A stretch of DNA of 64,000 nucleotides from Symsagittifera roscoffensis (Eukaryota; Xenacoelomorpha; Acoela; Convolutidae), in contig NC_087068.1 of assembly GCF_963678635.1 (NCBI RefSeq), positions 38,029,649-38,093,648 of the forward strand. Reading direction: 5' to 3'. The notes beneath the pieces are model-generated. The model saw nothing but the letters and a program-made list of their open reading frames with translations, did not search any database and had not been told where the DNA came from. Positions within the stretch are counted from its first letter, which is position 1, and each line of letters starts with the position of its first letter. Below are positions 47,405 to 57,904 of the stretch, in pieces. A program made the translations under genes and the position numbers.

Positions 47405-47659
47405 TTAATAGGCACATAAATCTGCTGAGTATAGATGGTATGCAGTTTCCAATGCTATGGCGAAACTTTCAGTTAAGTGAACACTTTTAAGTAACACTTA
47501 ACTAATGAACTGGGGTACGCTCCTAGTGGGTTTGAAGAAAACCCTTTGCGTATCCTCACTTAACAATCTTGGGTAAACTGTTGATTCATTTATTATGTGA
47601 TAAAAAAATATACTTTTTGTTTAATGTAATAGTGTATCTGATTGTTAAGTGAAATTAAT

Positions 47660-47680
47660 TCTTCTTCTTCTTCTTCTTCT
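47660..47680. repeat. (TTC)n microsatellite
   Basis: Seven consecutive CTT/TTC units in an otherwise AT-rich spacer. Confidence 0.9.
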
Positions 47681-48729
47681 ACATTTATGTGCGAGTTAGG
47701 TTCGAAAAAAGAAGATTCGTAAAGAAGGCTGCTCCCTAGTGTAAACATTAACAAATCTCGAATAAAAGAGGTATTATTATTTTTTGAATTATTGGTTACA
47801 GGCTGTAAAAACATAGAACTAGTCATGAGAAATCAAATCTCAGATCTTTTTCTTTAATCTTTTAATATCTTAAGCGCACCAATCCTTCCCTTTCTCTTCT
47901 CTCTTAATACGCCCATACTTGCTCTTCGATGTAAAATATGCACGTGCGCAAATGCTTCAAATGGAAGTCAATTTTGACTAGCTATCGCCAAAACTGATGA
48001 GCTATTAACTCAGACTTATGATTGAAACTTTTTGTCATAACATTTTCATTCCTCAAATATATTTTAAACGAGTTATTTGTTATGATGGGTTTCTCCTTGT
48101 CACGAGTTCTAAAAACGTGTTTCCATTAAATCGATGGTTCAAGATAGGTACAATCATAAAGTACCTGGAGACAGGATTGAAAAATGATGACAGCGACTGG
48201 GAGACTCTTTATTATTTAAAGTCACACTACCTAGACACTATACGATCAGTCACATCTTCCTTTTCACCGATGGATATATTTTAGGAGTTCCATATGCTAG
48301 TTATGACATGGCTTTGGAGCACCTTCTGAAAGCTGAAGGATTTTAACAAAGAACAAGATCACTCGAATCTAAAATATAAATAGAACTTGAAATAAATTAT
48401 AACAAAACTTTGACAAATTTTGAGCTTACTTTTGATGGTCTGTACGCAAAAAAGCACCGCAGATAAAAACTGCTGATTTATCAATTGAGACTATAATTCA
48501 TTTAAAAGTTAAGTGAATAAAATTTGCTATTCATGGGGGGCTCAATTTCCCACAATTTATACTCACTCCTTGTCCCTCTTCTCTTAACAAAACTGATCAG
48601 CTCAGAAAAACAAACACACATAGAACAAACAACATGGATTTGTGGAAAAATACATTATAATTGTTTTTTGGGAGGTGTCCATTTACTACTGAATAGTGTT
48701 TATCTGGTTACTGTCTGATTCCATGTTCC
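47681..48729. other. spacer before the CR1-like LINE
   Basis: No supported gene. An 88-codon frame at 48,018-48,284 has no recognisable motif. The 5' end of the LINE is not sharply visible and may begin in this stretch. Confidence 0.4.
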
Positions 48730-49345
48730 ACGATGCTGGAGTTCACAAAGAACACTTTTTCCAGTGCATTGGCACGCTTTCAGTCAAACCCAGCTCCACC
48801 AGTTGTGACACATTCCAATGCATCTGGTAAGACATTCAATCAATCTGACCAAGTCCAACTCACTGACCGAGTCCAGCAGAATCATCAGCAGTTCCAGCAT
48901 GTCCATTCGGGAACTTTTCATGATGAACCTCAGCATCATCAGAAAAAACCAGCAGAAAGTGTACAAGAAGTATTACATCACAAGAATATACATAATGATC
49001 ATCAGGAGTTGCAGCTTCAACTGCCGCAGTGTGATTCATCGATCTGGTTACCCGACAACAACTCCAACGACAACTGGTTTGCTTTCTATTTGCTATTAAT
49101 TTCTGGTTTGCATACGATAAACTTATAAACTTATTAAATAGTGTGCAATCTCTAAAAGCCCTATTTTGAACTTATTAAATAGATTCCTCTTCCCTCGTTC
49201 AAACTGTGTGTTTTCAGAAAAGTTGTAGCTAGGAACAAGAACACCTTGTTCAAAACGAGAAAAGTCCCGTCCGTTCCTAGCCGTGGATGGGTGAAAACCA
49301 ATGAGATTTCACATATTCAAGAAATCGTCGTCGCAACACTTGTTG

Positions 49346-49828
49346 ATCGGAGACTCACAATTGAAGAATCTAACTTTCCCAAATTTCAATATCCTCAGCC
49401 TTCCTGGTGCAGGTATCGCGGATGTTCTAAACTTCTAGAAAAAAGACTCAACGAGAACACCCGAAGACGTTGCTGAAGAATTATCCCAACTTGGCCTACG
49501 GTTGACAGAACGTTGCAATAAAGTTTTCATTATCGCTCTACCACCCAGACTCGGAAGACCAGCCCGAACGGAACGTGTAAACGATATTCTTCGCAAAAAG
49601 AAAGAACTCTGGCGATATCGCGGTATATCGAAAGGAATAACCACCAAAACTGTTCTATCTTCCGACGAAGTGCATTTAACAACAGCATCGCTTGCGAGTC
49701 TCCAAACGATTTTGAAAAAGAAGATCATCTACAAGAAGTTCTGTGTAAAAACTGATAGCGAGGGCTACTCGAATATATACCACTGCGGCAACAACATTTG
49801 TTGGCGTCATCATTTTCACAGAGACTGA
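49346..49828 (+). pseudogene. LINE ORF1a: SGNH/GDSL esterase domain
   Basis: The nucleophile block LLIGDSQLKN is at about 49,340-49,369 (GDS at 49,349-49,357), then ILSLPGAGIADV. After an in-frame TAG (49,436-49,438) come VFIIALPPRLGRPARTERVN and the C-terminal block SSDEVHLTT, with the Asp and His of the catalytic dyad at 49,664-49,666 and 49,673-49,675. Such esterases occur in ORF1 of many CR1-like LINEs, where they may act on lipids or aid membrane or RNP handling. The in-frame stop makes this copy defective. Confidence 0.75.
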
Positions 49829-50081
49829 ATTTTCTATTGATACCCTTTAGGTATCGCCAGATTTGATGTGTTTGTGAATTCACATCTATAAATAAAACCG
49901 TTTTCTCCCGCTAGTCATCAAGTACCCTTAAGGTCCCAAACAACTGTTTTCATAACCCTAACACTGATACTTCAGTACTCAATCGGCGCCCTTTAGGTAC
50001 CACCCTGAGGACTCGAGTACACTACCTAAACCTTCATCCCCCAAACACAGTTTCCACAGAGATAAGAGGACGTAAACATAA

Positions 50082-50969
50082 ATAAAACTGAGAAGGTCAA
50101 AGGACAAAAAACCTTGCAAAACATGCAAGAAACCCATAAACAAAAATGACCCAATATACAATTGCATCACCTGTAATTGCTCTATGCACCTTGAAGTTGT
50201 CTGCACTGGCCTCTCGACCGTTGCACTCAATGGAATACTGGAACTTGGTAACAACGCACTACTGATATGCAATACCTGTTTGTTCAACGGAAAAAGAGAT
50301 CAAGTAATCAGAAGCACAGCATCACATGACAAAAGTGAAAACATCAAAAAAATTGAAGAAGAAATTTCAAAATTAAGTAAAGTAGTAGCCGAAGTCTCGA
50401 CAAAAATGGAAAATATTAAAGATCCCATCCAAAGCCTGCCAATAGCAGAACAGGGTAAAACCTGGTCACAAGTAGCGGCGCAAAACATAATCAAACCCCT
50501 GAGCAAAGGATTGAGAATAAGAGGGGTCCCCGAGATCAAGGAAAGAGATGGAAGAAATAGACTTGACCATGACTATGATGAGGTAAATAAAATCATGAAA
50601 TTCTTAAACCTTGAATGCAATATCACTGATCTCAAGCGTTTGGGAAAGTTCAGCGAAGAACGAGCAAACCACAGAACTATACTGGTACGAGTAACCTGTC
50701 CAAGAGAAATAGACTTGATACTATCATCAACACCGGCCCTCAAAAATTATGACAAAAATGTCTTCATAAGTAAGGAACTCTCAGTCGAAGAAATGAAACT
50801 GGAAAACGCCATCCTGAGAGAACGTAGAAATCTCATCAGCAGTGGTAAAAACCCCAAAAATCTTCGAATCAGAAACCTAGAACTGCATGAAAAAGTAGAC
50901 GACACCTGGACAAAAGTTACAATTAAACCGGAGGAAAACAGCACAATTCAGACTAGAAATGACAACTGA
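50082..50969 (+). CDS. LINE ORF1b: PHD-type zinc finger plus RRM-like RNA-binding domain
   Basis: The frame is open from 50,082. A C4HC3 pattern begins before the first ATG (50,184): CKTC, then CITC, a Cys, MHLEVVC and ICNTC. A coiled-coil stretch follows (KIEEEISKLSKVVAEVSTKM), then an RRM-like core (KGLRIRGVPEIKERD ... RTILVRV) and a C-terminal region with VFISKELSVEEM and LRIRNLELHE. ORF1 proteins of this kind bind element RNA and form the RNP. The zinc finger lies upstream of the first ATG, so the original start was probably lost or was non-AUG. The frame ends TGA CTA and continues in the same frame into the endonuclease. Confidence 0.75.
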   Translation: MKLRRSKDKKPCKTCKKPINKNDPIYNCITCNCSMHLEVVCTGLSTVALNGILELGNNALLICNTCLFNGKRDQVIRSTASHDKSENIKKIEEEISKLSKVVAEVSTKMENIKDPIQSLPIAEQGKTWSQVAAQNIIKPLSKGLRIRGVPEIKERDGRNRLDHDYDEVNKIMKFLNLECNITDLKRLGKFSEERANHRTILVRVTCPREIDLILSSTPALKNYDKNVFISKELSVEEMKLENAILRERRNLISSGKNPKNLRIRNLELHEKVDDTWTKVTIKPEENSTIQTRNDN

Positions 50970-50972
50970 CTA
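50967..50972 (+). promoter_or_regulatory. in-frame UGA CUA between ORF1 and ORF2
   Basis: TGA at 50,967-50,969 is directly followed by CTAG, the context best known to promote stop-codon readthrough. Downstream codons run in frame (LESLNVMSFNTRSI) into the endonuclease with no second stop until 51,579. This could make an ORF1-ORF2 fusion by readthrough. A plain stop followed by reinitiation at the ATG at 50,988 is the alternative. Confidence 0.4.
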
Positions 50973-51602
50973 GAATCGCTGAATGTTATGTCATTCAATA
51001 CACGAAGTATACTGGATATAAATAGACGTATGAAACTTAGCAATATAATACTATCGAACGATTATGACATCATTTGCTTAAGCGAAACTTGGTTAACTGA
51101 AAATATCCCTGACAAAGCGCTTTTTCTGCCTGCACACATAATAACTAGATGTGATAGACCTACCAACTCAACAAAATCGAAACACGGGGGCGTGCTTATT
51201 GCTGTTAAGCAATCCCTAGCTTTCACAAAACTTGAAATACACACTACGGACTGCGTTAGACTCCTCCTTAACACTCCGACACCTCTCATCCTATGCTGTA
51301 TCTACAGTGCCCCGAACGAAAGCAAATATAAGCTATCCACAGATGACTTCAACAAACTATTGAATATGCTAACTGACTACTCAAATGAATTTCAATGCCC
51401 AAATATTTTATTGGTTGGTGACATCAACTTCGCTAATACGCATTGGCAAACCTTGCAATCAACCCAAAAACACGAACAATTAGTACTGCAGACTTTTACT
51501 GATATGAACTTTCAACAGTTTATCGAACCCCCTCATGACCAATTAGATATTTTCCTTTGCAACAACCCCGACATTATTTGAAACACCACGATAGACAACC
51601 AT
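50970..51602 (+). pseudogene. LINE ORF2, APE-type endonuclease
   Basis: Blocks typical of apurinic-like endonucleases appear in order: MSFNTRSI, DIICLSETWL (catalytic Glu), HGGVLIAV, LVGDIN (Asp) and LDIFLCN. After a TGA at 51,579-51,581 come about seven more codons, and then SDHNPFLI (SDH block) at about 51,640. The TGA replaces what is probably a Trp codon (TGG), so the endonuclease and RT were one frame. The enzyme nicks target DNA to prime reverse transcription. Confidence 0.8.
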
Positions 51603-53884
51603 ATGAAAAAACACTTCTCACACCAAGAAAGAGAATTATCAGACCACAACCCTTTTCTTATCACGATATCATCTTTTACACACAATGACGAAAAAGCCAC
51701 TCCCATGCAACACGGATCCGACTTTCTGGACTTTGGTGTCTTCTCATTAAATAACGTCGATTGGATTACTTTAAACAAATACATTTTGGAACACCCATTT
51801 CAACCGTACTGCTACTCTAACATTGACCACTTAATCAACTCATGGTACCTCTGGCTATATATAGCACTAGAAAAACACATGAAAAAACAGACCAAACACC
51901 GTATGAACCTAGCACCTTGGATCACACCTGAAACCTCCAATATTATCAAAAGACTCAACACAGCATCAAAAAAAGTAGCCTTTAAAAAAACTCATTCTAA
52001 TAACTGCAATCTTGATAGACTTAAAAACCATTTTAATCATTTATCCGAATTAGATCAGAAAAATTTCGAAGAATCAACTTTCAAGGGCAGAAATTTCTCA
52101 AAGCTCCAAAAATACTTTAAAAGCATACAAAAAAACTCAAGTACTCCAAAAACAATGCACTGGAATGAAAAAACCGAATCAACAGAGCACGGTAAAGCTA
52201 ATCTTCTAAACAATTACTTCGTAAGCGTTTTTAACATTAAACAGAATGAAAACATTTTACCAATAGCTGAATTACCTGGCTCAATCAAATGCTTCAATTT
52301 CTCCGAAAATGAGATATACGACATCCTTAAATCATTAAACCTCCAAAAAGCAAGAGAACCAGATAGACTCGGTAACACAGTCCTAACCAATTTAGCAGAT
52401 AGCATAACTTCATCTCTAAAACTGATTTATAACACCATCACCAACAAAGCAACATTTCCAACAATCTGGAAACTTAGCCAAATCATCCCAACTTTTAAAA
52501 ATGGAGACAAGCAATCGGTCACAAACTACAGGCCCATCAGCCTGCTAACTGCAGTATCCAAAGTCTTAGAGAAACTGATCTTCCTTAAAATCTCACCAAA
52601 GATCTTCTCGCAAATCCATGACAGCCAATTTGGCTTCTGTCCTAAACGATCGACAACTCTGCAAATGCTCCAATTCCTCGACAAAATCTATGATGACTTT
52701 GATAACCCTAATATCAAGTCTCTACAGGCAATATACTTAGACTTCGAAAAGGCTTTCGACAAAGTCCCTCACGACTTGTGCATATATAAACTCAATAAAT
52801 TTGGCATATCAGGAAACGCACTTAAACTATTAGCAAACTACTTAACCAACAGAAAACAGCAAGTACGAATAGGTGCGGCAGTATCCAGCCATCTTGAAGT
52901 TAGTAGCGACGTACCTAAAGGCTCACTGTTAGGGCCAGTAATCTTCATTACATTCATCAACGATTTACCGTCATCACTCACCAACTCGTGCTATGGTTAC
53001 GCAGACGATTATAAAATTGTTGCAACGAACCCTTCCCTGCTCCAACATGACCTAATCACGATCAACTTATGGTGCAAAGATAATTCTATGAGTCTTAATT
53101 TGAAAAAATGTCACAATATAATATTCAAAGACCCCCAACTTGACCTAAACATGTATCTCGGTGACCATAAACTTGAAAAAACCTGTTAAGAAAAAGACCT
53201 TGGTATACAAATAACCAACAACCTAAACTGGTCAGCACCCGCAAAAATAAGAGCCCAAAATGCAATAGGCTGCTTATTTTTAATTAAAAGAAATCTTTCA
53301 AAATCAGCGAGCTTAAAAATGAAACTGAACTCCTACTGTGGATATGTAACCCCAATTGTGTCATATGGCTCACCCACATGGAAAGCAAATAAGTGTGAAT
53401 TAAAAAAATTATTGAAGATGTCCAAAGAAAAGCTACACGTTGGATACTGTCATGTAACAACATCAACTATAAAGACAGACTGATTAGATTAAACCTGCTT
53501 CCACTGTCTCTCTACCACGAAATGCACGGCATTCTCTTGCTTCATAAAATAATAAACGACCAATACAACTTCCATTGGAGACAATTTGTTCAGTTCAAAG
53601 AATCTACAGCCCCAACAAGAAGATCAACGAAAAATAACTTAGCGCATAAAAATTATCATTACGAAAAATCGAAAAGCAATTTCTGGCACAGAACACCTAT
53701 ACTAGCAAACAAAATTTTACAGACTCAGGAAGAAGAAGACCTGTTTGCGATGAAATACGAAAGACTCAAATCAAGCCTCAAAAACGTTTTCTGGATATAT
53801 TTTATCAGTAAATATGAGGAAAGTGTCCTATGCACATGGAGAATAAACTGCTGCAATAGCTGCGTAACATCAAAGAAACTATAA
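51603..53884 (+). pseudogene. LINE ORF2, reverse transcriptase and C-terminal part
   Basis: RT blocks: NYRPISLLTAVSKVLEKLI, FGFCPKRST, LDFEKAFDKVPH, VPKGSLLGPVIFITFINDL and the active site YADD at 52,998-53,009. The long frame ends at TAA 53,187-53,189, but EKDLGIQI continues the same frame (vK.LGI block). Near 53,405 a one-base slip in an A run moves to the frame reading KIIEDVQRKATRWIL, which continues through RLNLLPLSLYHEM to a stop at 53,884. Two lesions after the active site, otherwise well preserved. Confidence 0.85.
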
Positions 53885-54199
53885 AACTCAGTTTAAAACT
53901 CCCAACGCGGGGCATTTTAGCCCCATGGCTTGATGTCTAAATCCTTGTTTATTATTAATATTATATCATCATGACATAATCAAAACTAAAAGAGGAAATG
54001 ATAATCAAATTTAAAAAAAAATCGTAAATAAGTTGTAAAGAAGTCAAATAGATTTATTGAGCAAAAACAAAAAACGTTTCGAAATTTTTCAATTTATTGG
54101 TACGAGTCTAGAGGCTACTTGGCGCAAATTGTACCATTTTGTATCTAAAATAGCGTGCGGGACAATTTCTAAAACAAACCTGAAAAAAACGGTCTTGCG

Positions 54200-54516
54200 T
54201 TAATGAGCCTTGAGTCGCACGGAGGGGGGGGGGGGGGGGGGGGGGTGAGAGACCACTATGCGAGTTGCTCAGATTTCTGCGGAGAACCGCTGTTCTGTCC
54301 TTTTTTGAGAACTGCATGCATATTTTGAGTTCGTTTTTGTGATCGGTAATGGCTTTATGTCTTCAATCAAATATAAGGACGTGATTTTAAACGAGTTTTA
54401 GTGTTATTTGTTAAAATAACTATTTTCAATGAAAAAAAAACAAGACACGTGACAAAAGTTCACAACTCATTCGAAAATTTCAAAAAAAAAATTCAGATCT
54501 GATCATGTCTGATGCA
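54200..54516. other. spacer with G homopolymer
   Basis: A run of about 21 G at 54,225-54,245. Beyond 54,490 the sequence (cagatctgatcatgtctg) resembles phrases in the left-end palindrome. No gene. Confidence 0.5.
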
Positions 54517-54583
54517 GTTCAGGACAGATATGCAATCTCACAACAAATGGATTCAACATGGGCATATCTGTATTTTTATTTTT
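54517..54583 (+). repeat. 67-bp direct repeat, left copy
   Basis: The stretch from GTTCAGGACAGATATGCAAT to TATTTTTATTTT is repeated at 56,620-56,686 with a few changes. It contains the inverted pair CAGATATGC/GCATATCTG. The two copies bracket the RLE LINE. Confidence 0.8.
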
Positions 54584-54617
54584 TTCCGTAACATTAAAAT
54601 TGTTGTATCTTCCAGGT

Positions 54618-55282
54618 CTGAACATGTCTCGTTTCGAAACCGAATTGAACGCGACGACAATCCAAAATGCACTGTTCTTTTAAAACTAGATTTTAAGAAT
54701 GCCTTTAACTCTTTAAACAGAGAAACAATGCTGAATCATGTTTTTTCAAATCGCCCCGAATTGTATAATTACACCCATTGCGCGTATGGTAAACCTAGTT
54801 ACCTTTTTTACGGAAGCTCTGTCATAATGTCAGAAGACGGAACTCAGCAAGGTGATCCTGAAGCCCCACCCCTTTTTGCGGAAACAATTCATACACTAGT
54901 CAAACAGTTGGAGTCGAAAATTAACATCTGGTATTTAGATGAAGGGAATTTAGCCGACGACTATAAGGTAGTACTCCGGGACCTTAAAAACATTCTGAAA
55001 TCGGAACAAATTTACGGCCTGAGCTTAAACACTGAGAAGTGTGAACTTTGTTTTTTGGTACCGACTACTAGTACACAGTATAATTCAATTTTAACACAAT
55101 TTCGAAAAATATGCCCCAAAATAAAAATAAAAACAAAAGTAGAACTCCTCATTTTAGGATCTCCAATCGGCGAACTTTGCCGAAAAGAATTGCTCGACGA
55201 AAAAATTAGGGAGCTTGAAAAAATCTCGGATGTCATTGACAAACTAGACGCCCATTATGGTTTTTACCCATTATGGTTTTAG
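54618..55282 (+). pseudogene. RLE LINE reverse transcriptase
   Basis: RT blocks: LLKLDFKNAFNSLNRE, GTQQGDPEAPPLFAETIH, then NIWYLDEGNLADDY, where the active site reads YLDE instead of YLDD, so a catalytic Asp is replaced by Glu. Next come GLSLNTEKCEL and LLILGSPIG. The frame ends DAHYGFYPLWF. A tandem copy of the 16 bases CCCATTATGGTTTTTA at 55,251-55,281 causes the shift. Removing one copy in thought joins DAHYGF to SMPKLLYFLRTSP in the next frame. Confidence 0.75.
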
Positions 55283-56405
55283 CATGCCAAAACTCCTATA
55301 TTTTTTGCGTACGAGCCCTTGTTTTTTGCAAAATGATTTTTTGGAACGCTACGATAAATTACTAAGAAATTCGTTATGCAAGGTCACTAACGTGAAAATG
55401 GATGATAACCAGTTTTTACAAGCAGTTCTCCCGGCAGCCAAAGGTGGCTTGGGCGTTCCTTCCGCTCGTCTACTCGCTTTACCCGCTTTCTTAGCCTCAG
55501 CAGTAGGAGCGAAAGATGCCTTGAGCGAAATCTTTGGTTTGGAGCATGTGGATGGAACCTATGACCTTGGAAAAATTGAAATGGCTCCGGAAAATGAAAT
55601 CCAAAAAAATTGGACGGAGCCAATTTTTGACAGCGAATTTGCAGACTTGATTTTACGACTCGAACCAACGGACGTAAAAAGGTTCAACACGTTCCAAGAT
55701 AGATTTGGATCCCAATGGCTGAACGTCATCCCGTGCAAAAATTTAAGGTTAAAACTGTCGAACCAACAACTCAGAATTGCGATAGGACTTCGATTAGGAT
55801 CAAAAATATGCGAACGGCATAAATGCGTGTGCTGAAAAGACGTTACCGAGGATGGTTGGCATGGTCTTTCTTGCCTCAAAAGTGCAGGGAGATTCTCTAG
55901 GCATTCAAACCTGAATGCCCTTATAAAGCAGAGTCTATCATCTACTCACATTCCGTCTGTTTTAGAACCACGACACCTCTACAGGACCGATCAGAAGCGA
56001 CCAGACGGATTGACGCTCGTTCCATGGGCTGATGGTAAGCAGCTCTTGTGGGATGTAACGGTAGTAGACTCCTTAGCTCCTTGAAGGATTAATGCCGGGT
56101 CTGTTTGTAACCCTGGTACGGCTGCCGCTGAAGCGGAAGAGCGAAAAATTGACAAATAAAAAGATCTTGTAAATGATGGATATCTTTTTCAACCGCTAGC
56201 TTTTGAAATTCAGGGCGCGGCCGGCCCCAGCACAGAAGTTTTTTTGAGCAAGCTTTGTAGGAACCTAAGCATATGCACTGAGGAACCCAGAGCAGGCAGC
56301 TTTTTAAAACAGAGAATCTCCCTGGCAATACAGATTGCGAACGCCGCTTGCGTACTCGGAACAATAAATGACAAAATAACTTTCGACGAAATTTTTTACT
56401 TGTAA
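55283..56405 (+). pseudogene. RLE LINE C-terminal region with CCHC knuckle and restriction-like endonuclease
   Basis: Continues in frame from SMPKLLYFLRTSP through GGLGVPSARLLALPAFL and RIAIGLRLGSKICERHKCVC. A TGA at 55,833-55,835 sits where Gly follows CxC in relatives. Then [17 protein letters not shown] completes a C-C-H-C type knuckle, and [20 protein letters not shown] and [13 protein letters not shown] carry the RPD...D motif of the nuclease. More stops follow (TGA at about 56,083, TAA near 56,157). The last block (FLKQRISLAIQIANAACVLG) ends at about 56,402. Confidence 0.75.
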
Positions 56406-56619
56406 CACTTGTATATTATATTATCTCGTGTCGAGTTGCGTGTTCTTATTGAAGAAACGTAACCCGTATCGATTTTAATTGAAAAGGACTTATACACTTG
56501 ACATCTTCTTTTATCATTATCACTTCCATATCTAGAAAATTCCAAAGATTTTGACTGGAATACATGATGAAGGGACTCATGACTGTAACCTCGGTTTACT
56601 ATGATACTTTTGACCTTCT

Positions 56620-56686
56620 GTTCAGGACAGATATGCAATCTCACAACAAATGGATTAACCCTGGGCATATCTGTATTTTTATTTTA
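56620..56686 (+). repeat. 67-bp direct repeat, right copy
   Basis: Partner of 54,517-54,583. It is immediately followed by the right end of the 24-kb insertion (atttctGTACGGG, 56,692-56,698). Confidence 0.8.
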
Positions 56687-56698
56687 TTTCTGTACGGG

Positions 56699-56700
56699 TA
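56699..56700. other. right TA target duplication
   Basis: GTACGGG-TA-GCTTTC. The bases after TA resume unit B exactly where 32,653 left off, as judged from unit A. Confidence 0.75.
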
Positions 56701-57426
56701 GCTTTCAAATGATCTAAAAATTCCGTCTAAAGTAGCTAGTTAAAAAGTCGAAAATTGTCTGCAGAAAAAACTACCCGAGCACAAATAATTCGTCGTTTTC
56801 TTGAAAAGTCGGAACAAAAAAAAGCAGTAACAACAGTAGATTTTCCTGCATGACCGATCTCATATACGTTTGAGAAACTCTGTCATGGAATGGAAATGAT
56901 CGCTCGACTAGTGCGCTCTTTATTACTGGTAAGCTGGCAAAAATGCGCATCAGGATGTACACTGAGGGCTTCAGACAAGCGAACCTTGATCGAGAACCTT
57001 AATGAAATTTTTGGAGCATATACCGAGGTTGTTAGAGAAAAGAACCTTGATTAAGAGTTTTTTGATGGACAAGCGAGCCGATGTGTTTTTCGACGAAAGT
57101 TTTGTTATACAATTTTTAAGGGTTCAAAATGTTGATCGAGGTTTCGCAATGAAACTGAAATTTGACGGTTGTTTAGACACATAGTAAAGGGATTCAAAAC
57201 AGAAAATTTAAAAAAAAAAACTTTTTTCTGGCAGTATATGGATTTGCTTACAGTCCAGATTTTGACAGGTTTATCAGATGAGGTAATATCATTTACAATT
57301 TATCGTTTTGTGCCCCTAAAATTGAAAAAATAAATTGAAACGTATGTCAAAACATCTGATAAAAAACAGAGAGCGTTGGGTATAACATTATAGTCTTTCT
57401 TCTAAATTGTTGAGTTTTAAACAGGA
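56701..57426 (+). repeat. tandem segmental duplication, unit B, right part
   Basis: Matches 28,360-29,086 with roughly 5% differences by eye, and ends at the same AAACAGGA. After that the sequence (agcaatcagagctc) is unique, giving the right flank of the original locus. It contains the F-repeat phrase GCTAGTTAAAAAGTCGAAAA and TCGTCGTTTTCTTG. Confidence 0.9.
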
Positions 57427-57904
57427 AGCAATCAGAGCTCAAAGTTTTTAAAAAAAGTTGATGATATTATATTTCTAAAACTTGGTTCAACTATTTGATT
57501 CACCAAAACTTGAGGGCACTAGACAGTTCAAAAATTGTCTCTGTTCGGTCTGATATGATAGCATCCGGGATAGAAATTTCGACTAAATGAAGTATCAACA
57601 TTGTTGAATCAATCATACAAAACAAATAAACCAATAAAGTTGATTTTTTTGAAGAACTTGCTTTATCCATAGACTGTGCAAAATCATTATAACCTAATTT
57701 AATTAGTCGACTACACGAATATCTCAAATCAGTTTAGAAAGCACCTCTCGATACAATTTTTATACTCTATAGCTTTAACGTTGTTAAAATAATCATACCA
57801 ACATTTTCAAAAATTCTAATAGACTATTTGTTCACTGGTTCCAGTTCTTGAACCAGGTCTTTTTTCCCCTCAACTAACAAGGATTGTTTAGTCCTATTTA
57901 AAAT
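57427..57904. other. no gene seen
   Basis: AT-rich right flank of the duplication, up to the assembly gap. Confidence 0.5.

Larger units (their letters stand above)
48730..53960 (+). mobile_element. CR1-like non-LTR retrotransposon, near full length, decayed
   Basis: Order on the + strand: Q/H/N-rich N-terminal frame (48,733-49,128), SGNH esterase (49,346-49,828), PHD plus RRM-like ORF1 (50,082-50,969), APE-type endonuclease and RT (50,970-53,884). A 3' end follows, with a GGGGC/GCCCC hairpin at 53,909-53,924 and no poly-A. Esterase and PHD modules in ORF1 and an APE endonuclease point to the CR1/L2 part of the Jockey superfamily. It has few stops and frameshifts, so it is fairly young. It lies inside the 24-kb insertion and is probably a later passenger. 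Confidence 0.8.
54584..56619 (+). mobile_element. 5'-truncated RLE-type non-LTR retrotransposon
   Basis: RT without any upstream endonuclease is followed by a C-terminal CCHC knuckle and a restriction-like (PD-(D/E)xK) endonuclease, the plan of R2/NeSL-type LINEs. The 5' part before the RT 'LDFKNAF' block is missing. It is bracketed by 67-bp direct repeats that may be a long target-site duplication. Several stops and a 16-bp duplication make it inactive. Confidence 0.7.
32654..56698. mobile_element. giant TA-flanked insertion, ~24.0 kb
   Basis: The insertion is defined by the broken homology of unit B. Bases 32,653 and 56,701 are adjacent in unit A (28,359/28,360), and the piece lengths add up (3,567 + 726 against about 4,293). 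It begins CCCGTAC and ends GTACGGG, a 7-bp perfect terminal inverted repeat, with TA on both sides. Contents: left-end palindrome, 13-unit array, SET-transposase fossil, iteron-like blocks, BEN-like gene, a SINE head, a CR1-like LINE and an RLE LINE. TA target duplication is known for Tc1/mariner and, as I recall, for the Mirage branch of the CACTA-Mirage-Chapaev group. Because the only transposase inside is CACTA-like, I infer one large CMC-type element with later LINE insertions. A small MITE swollen by nested insertions is the alternative. Confidence 0.75.
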
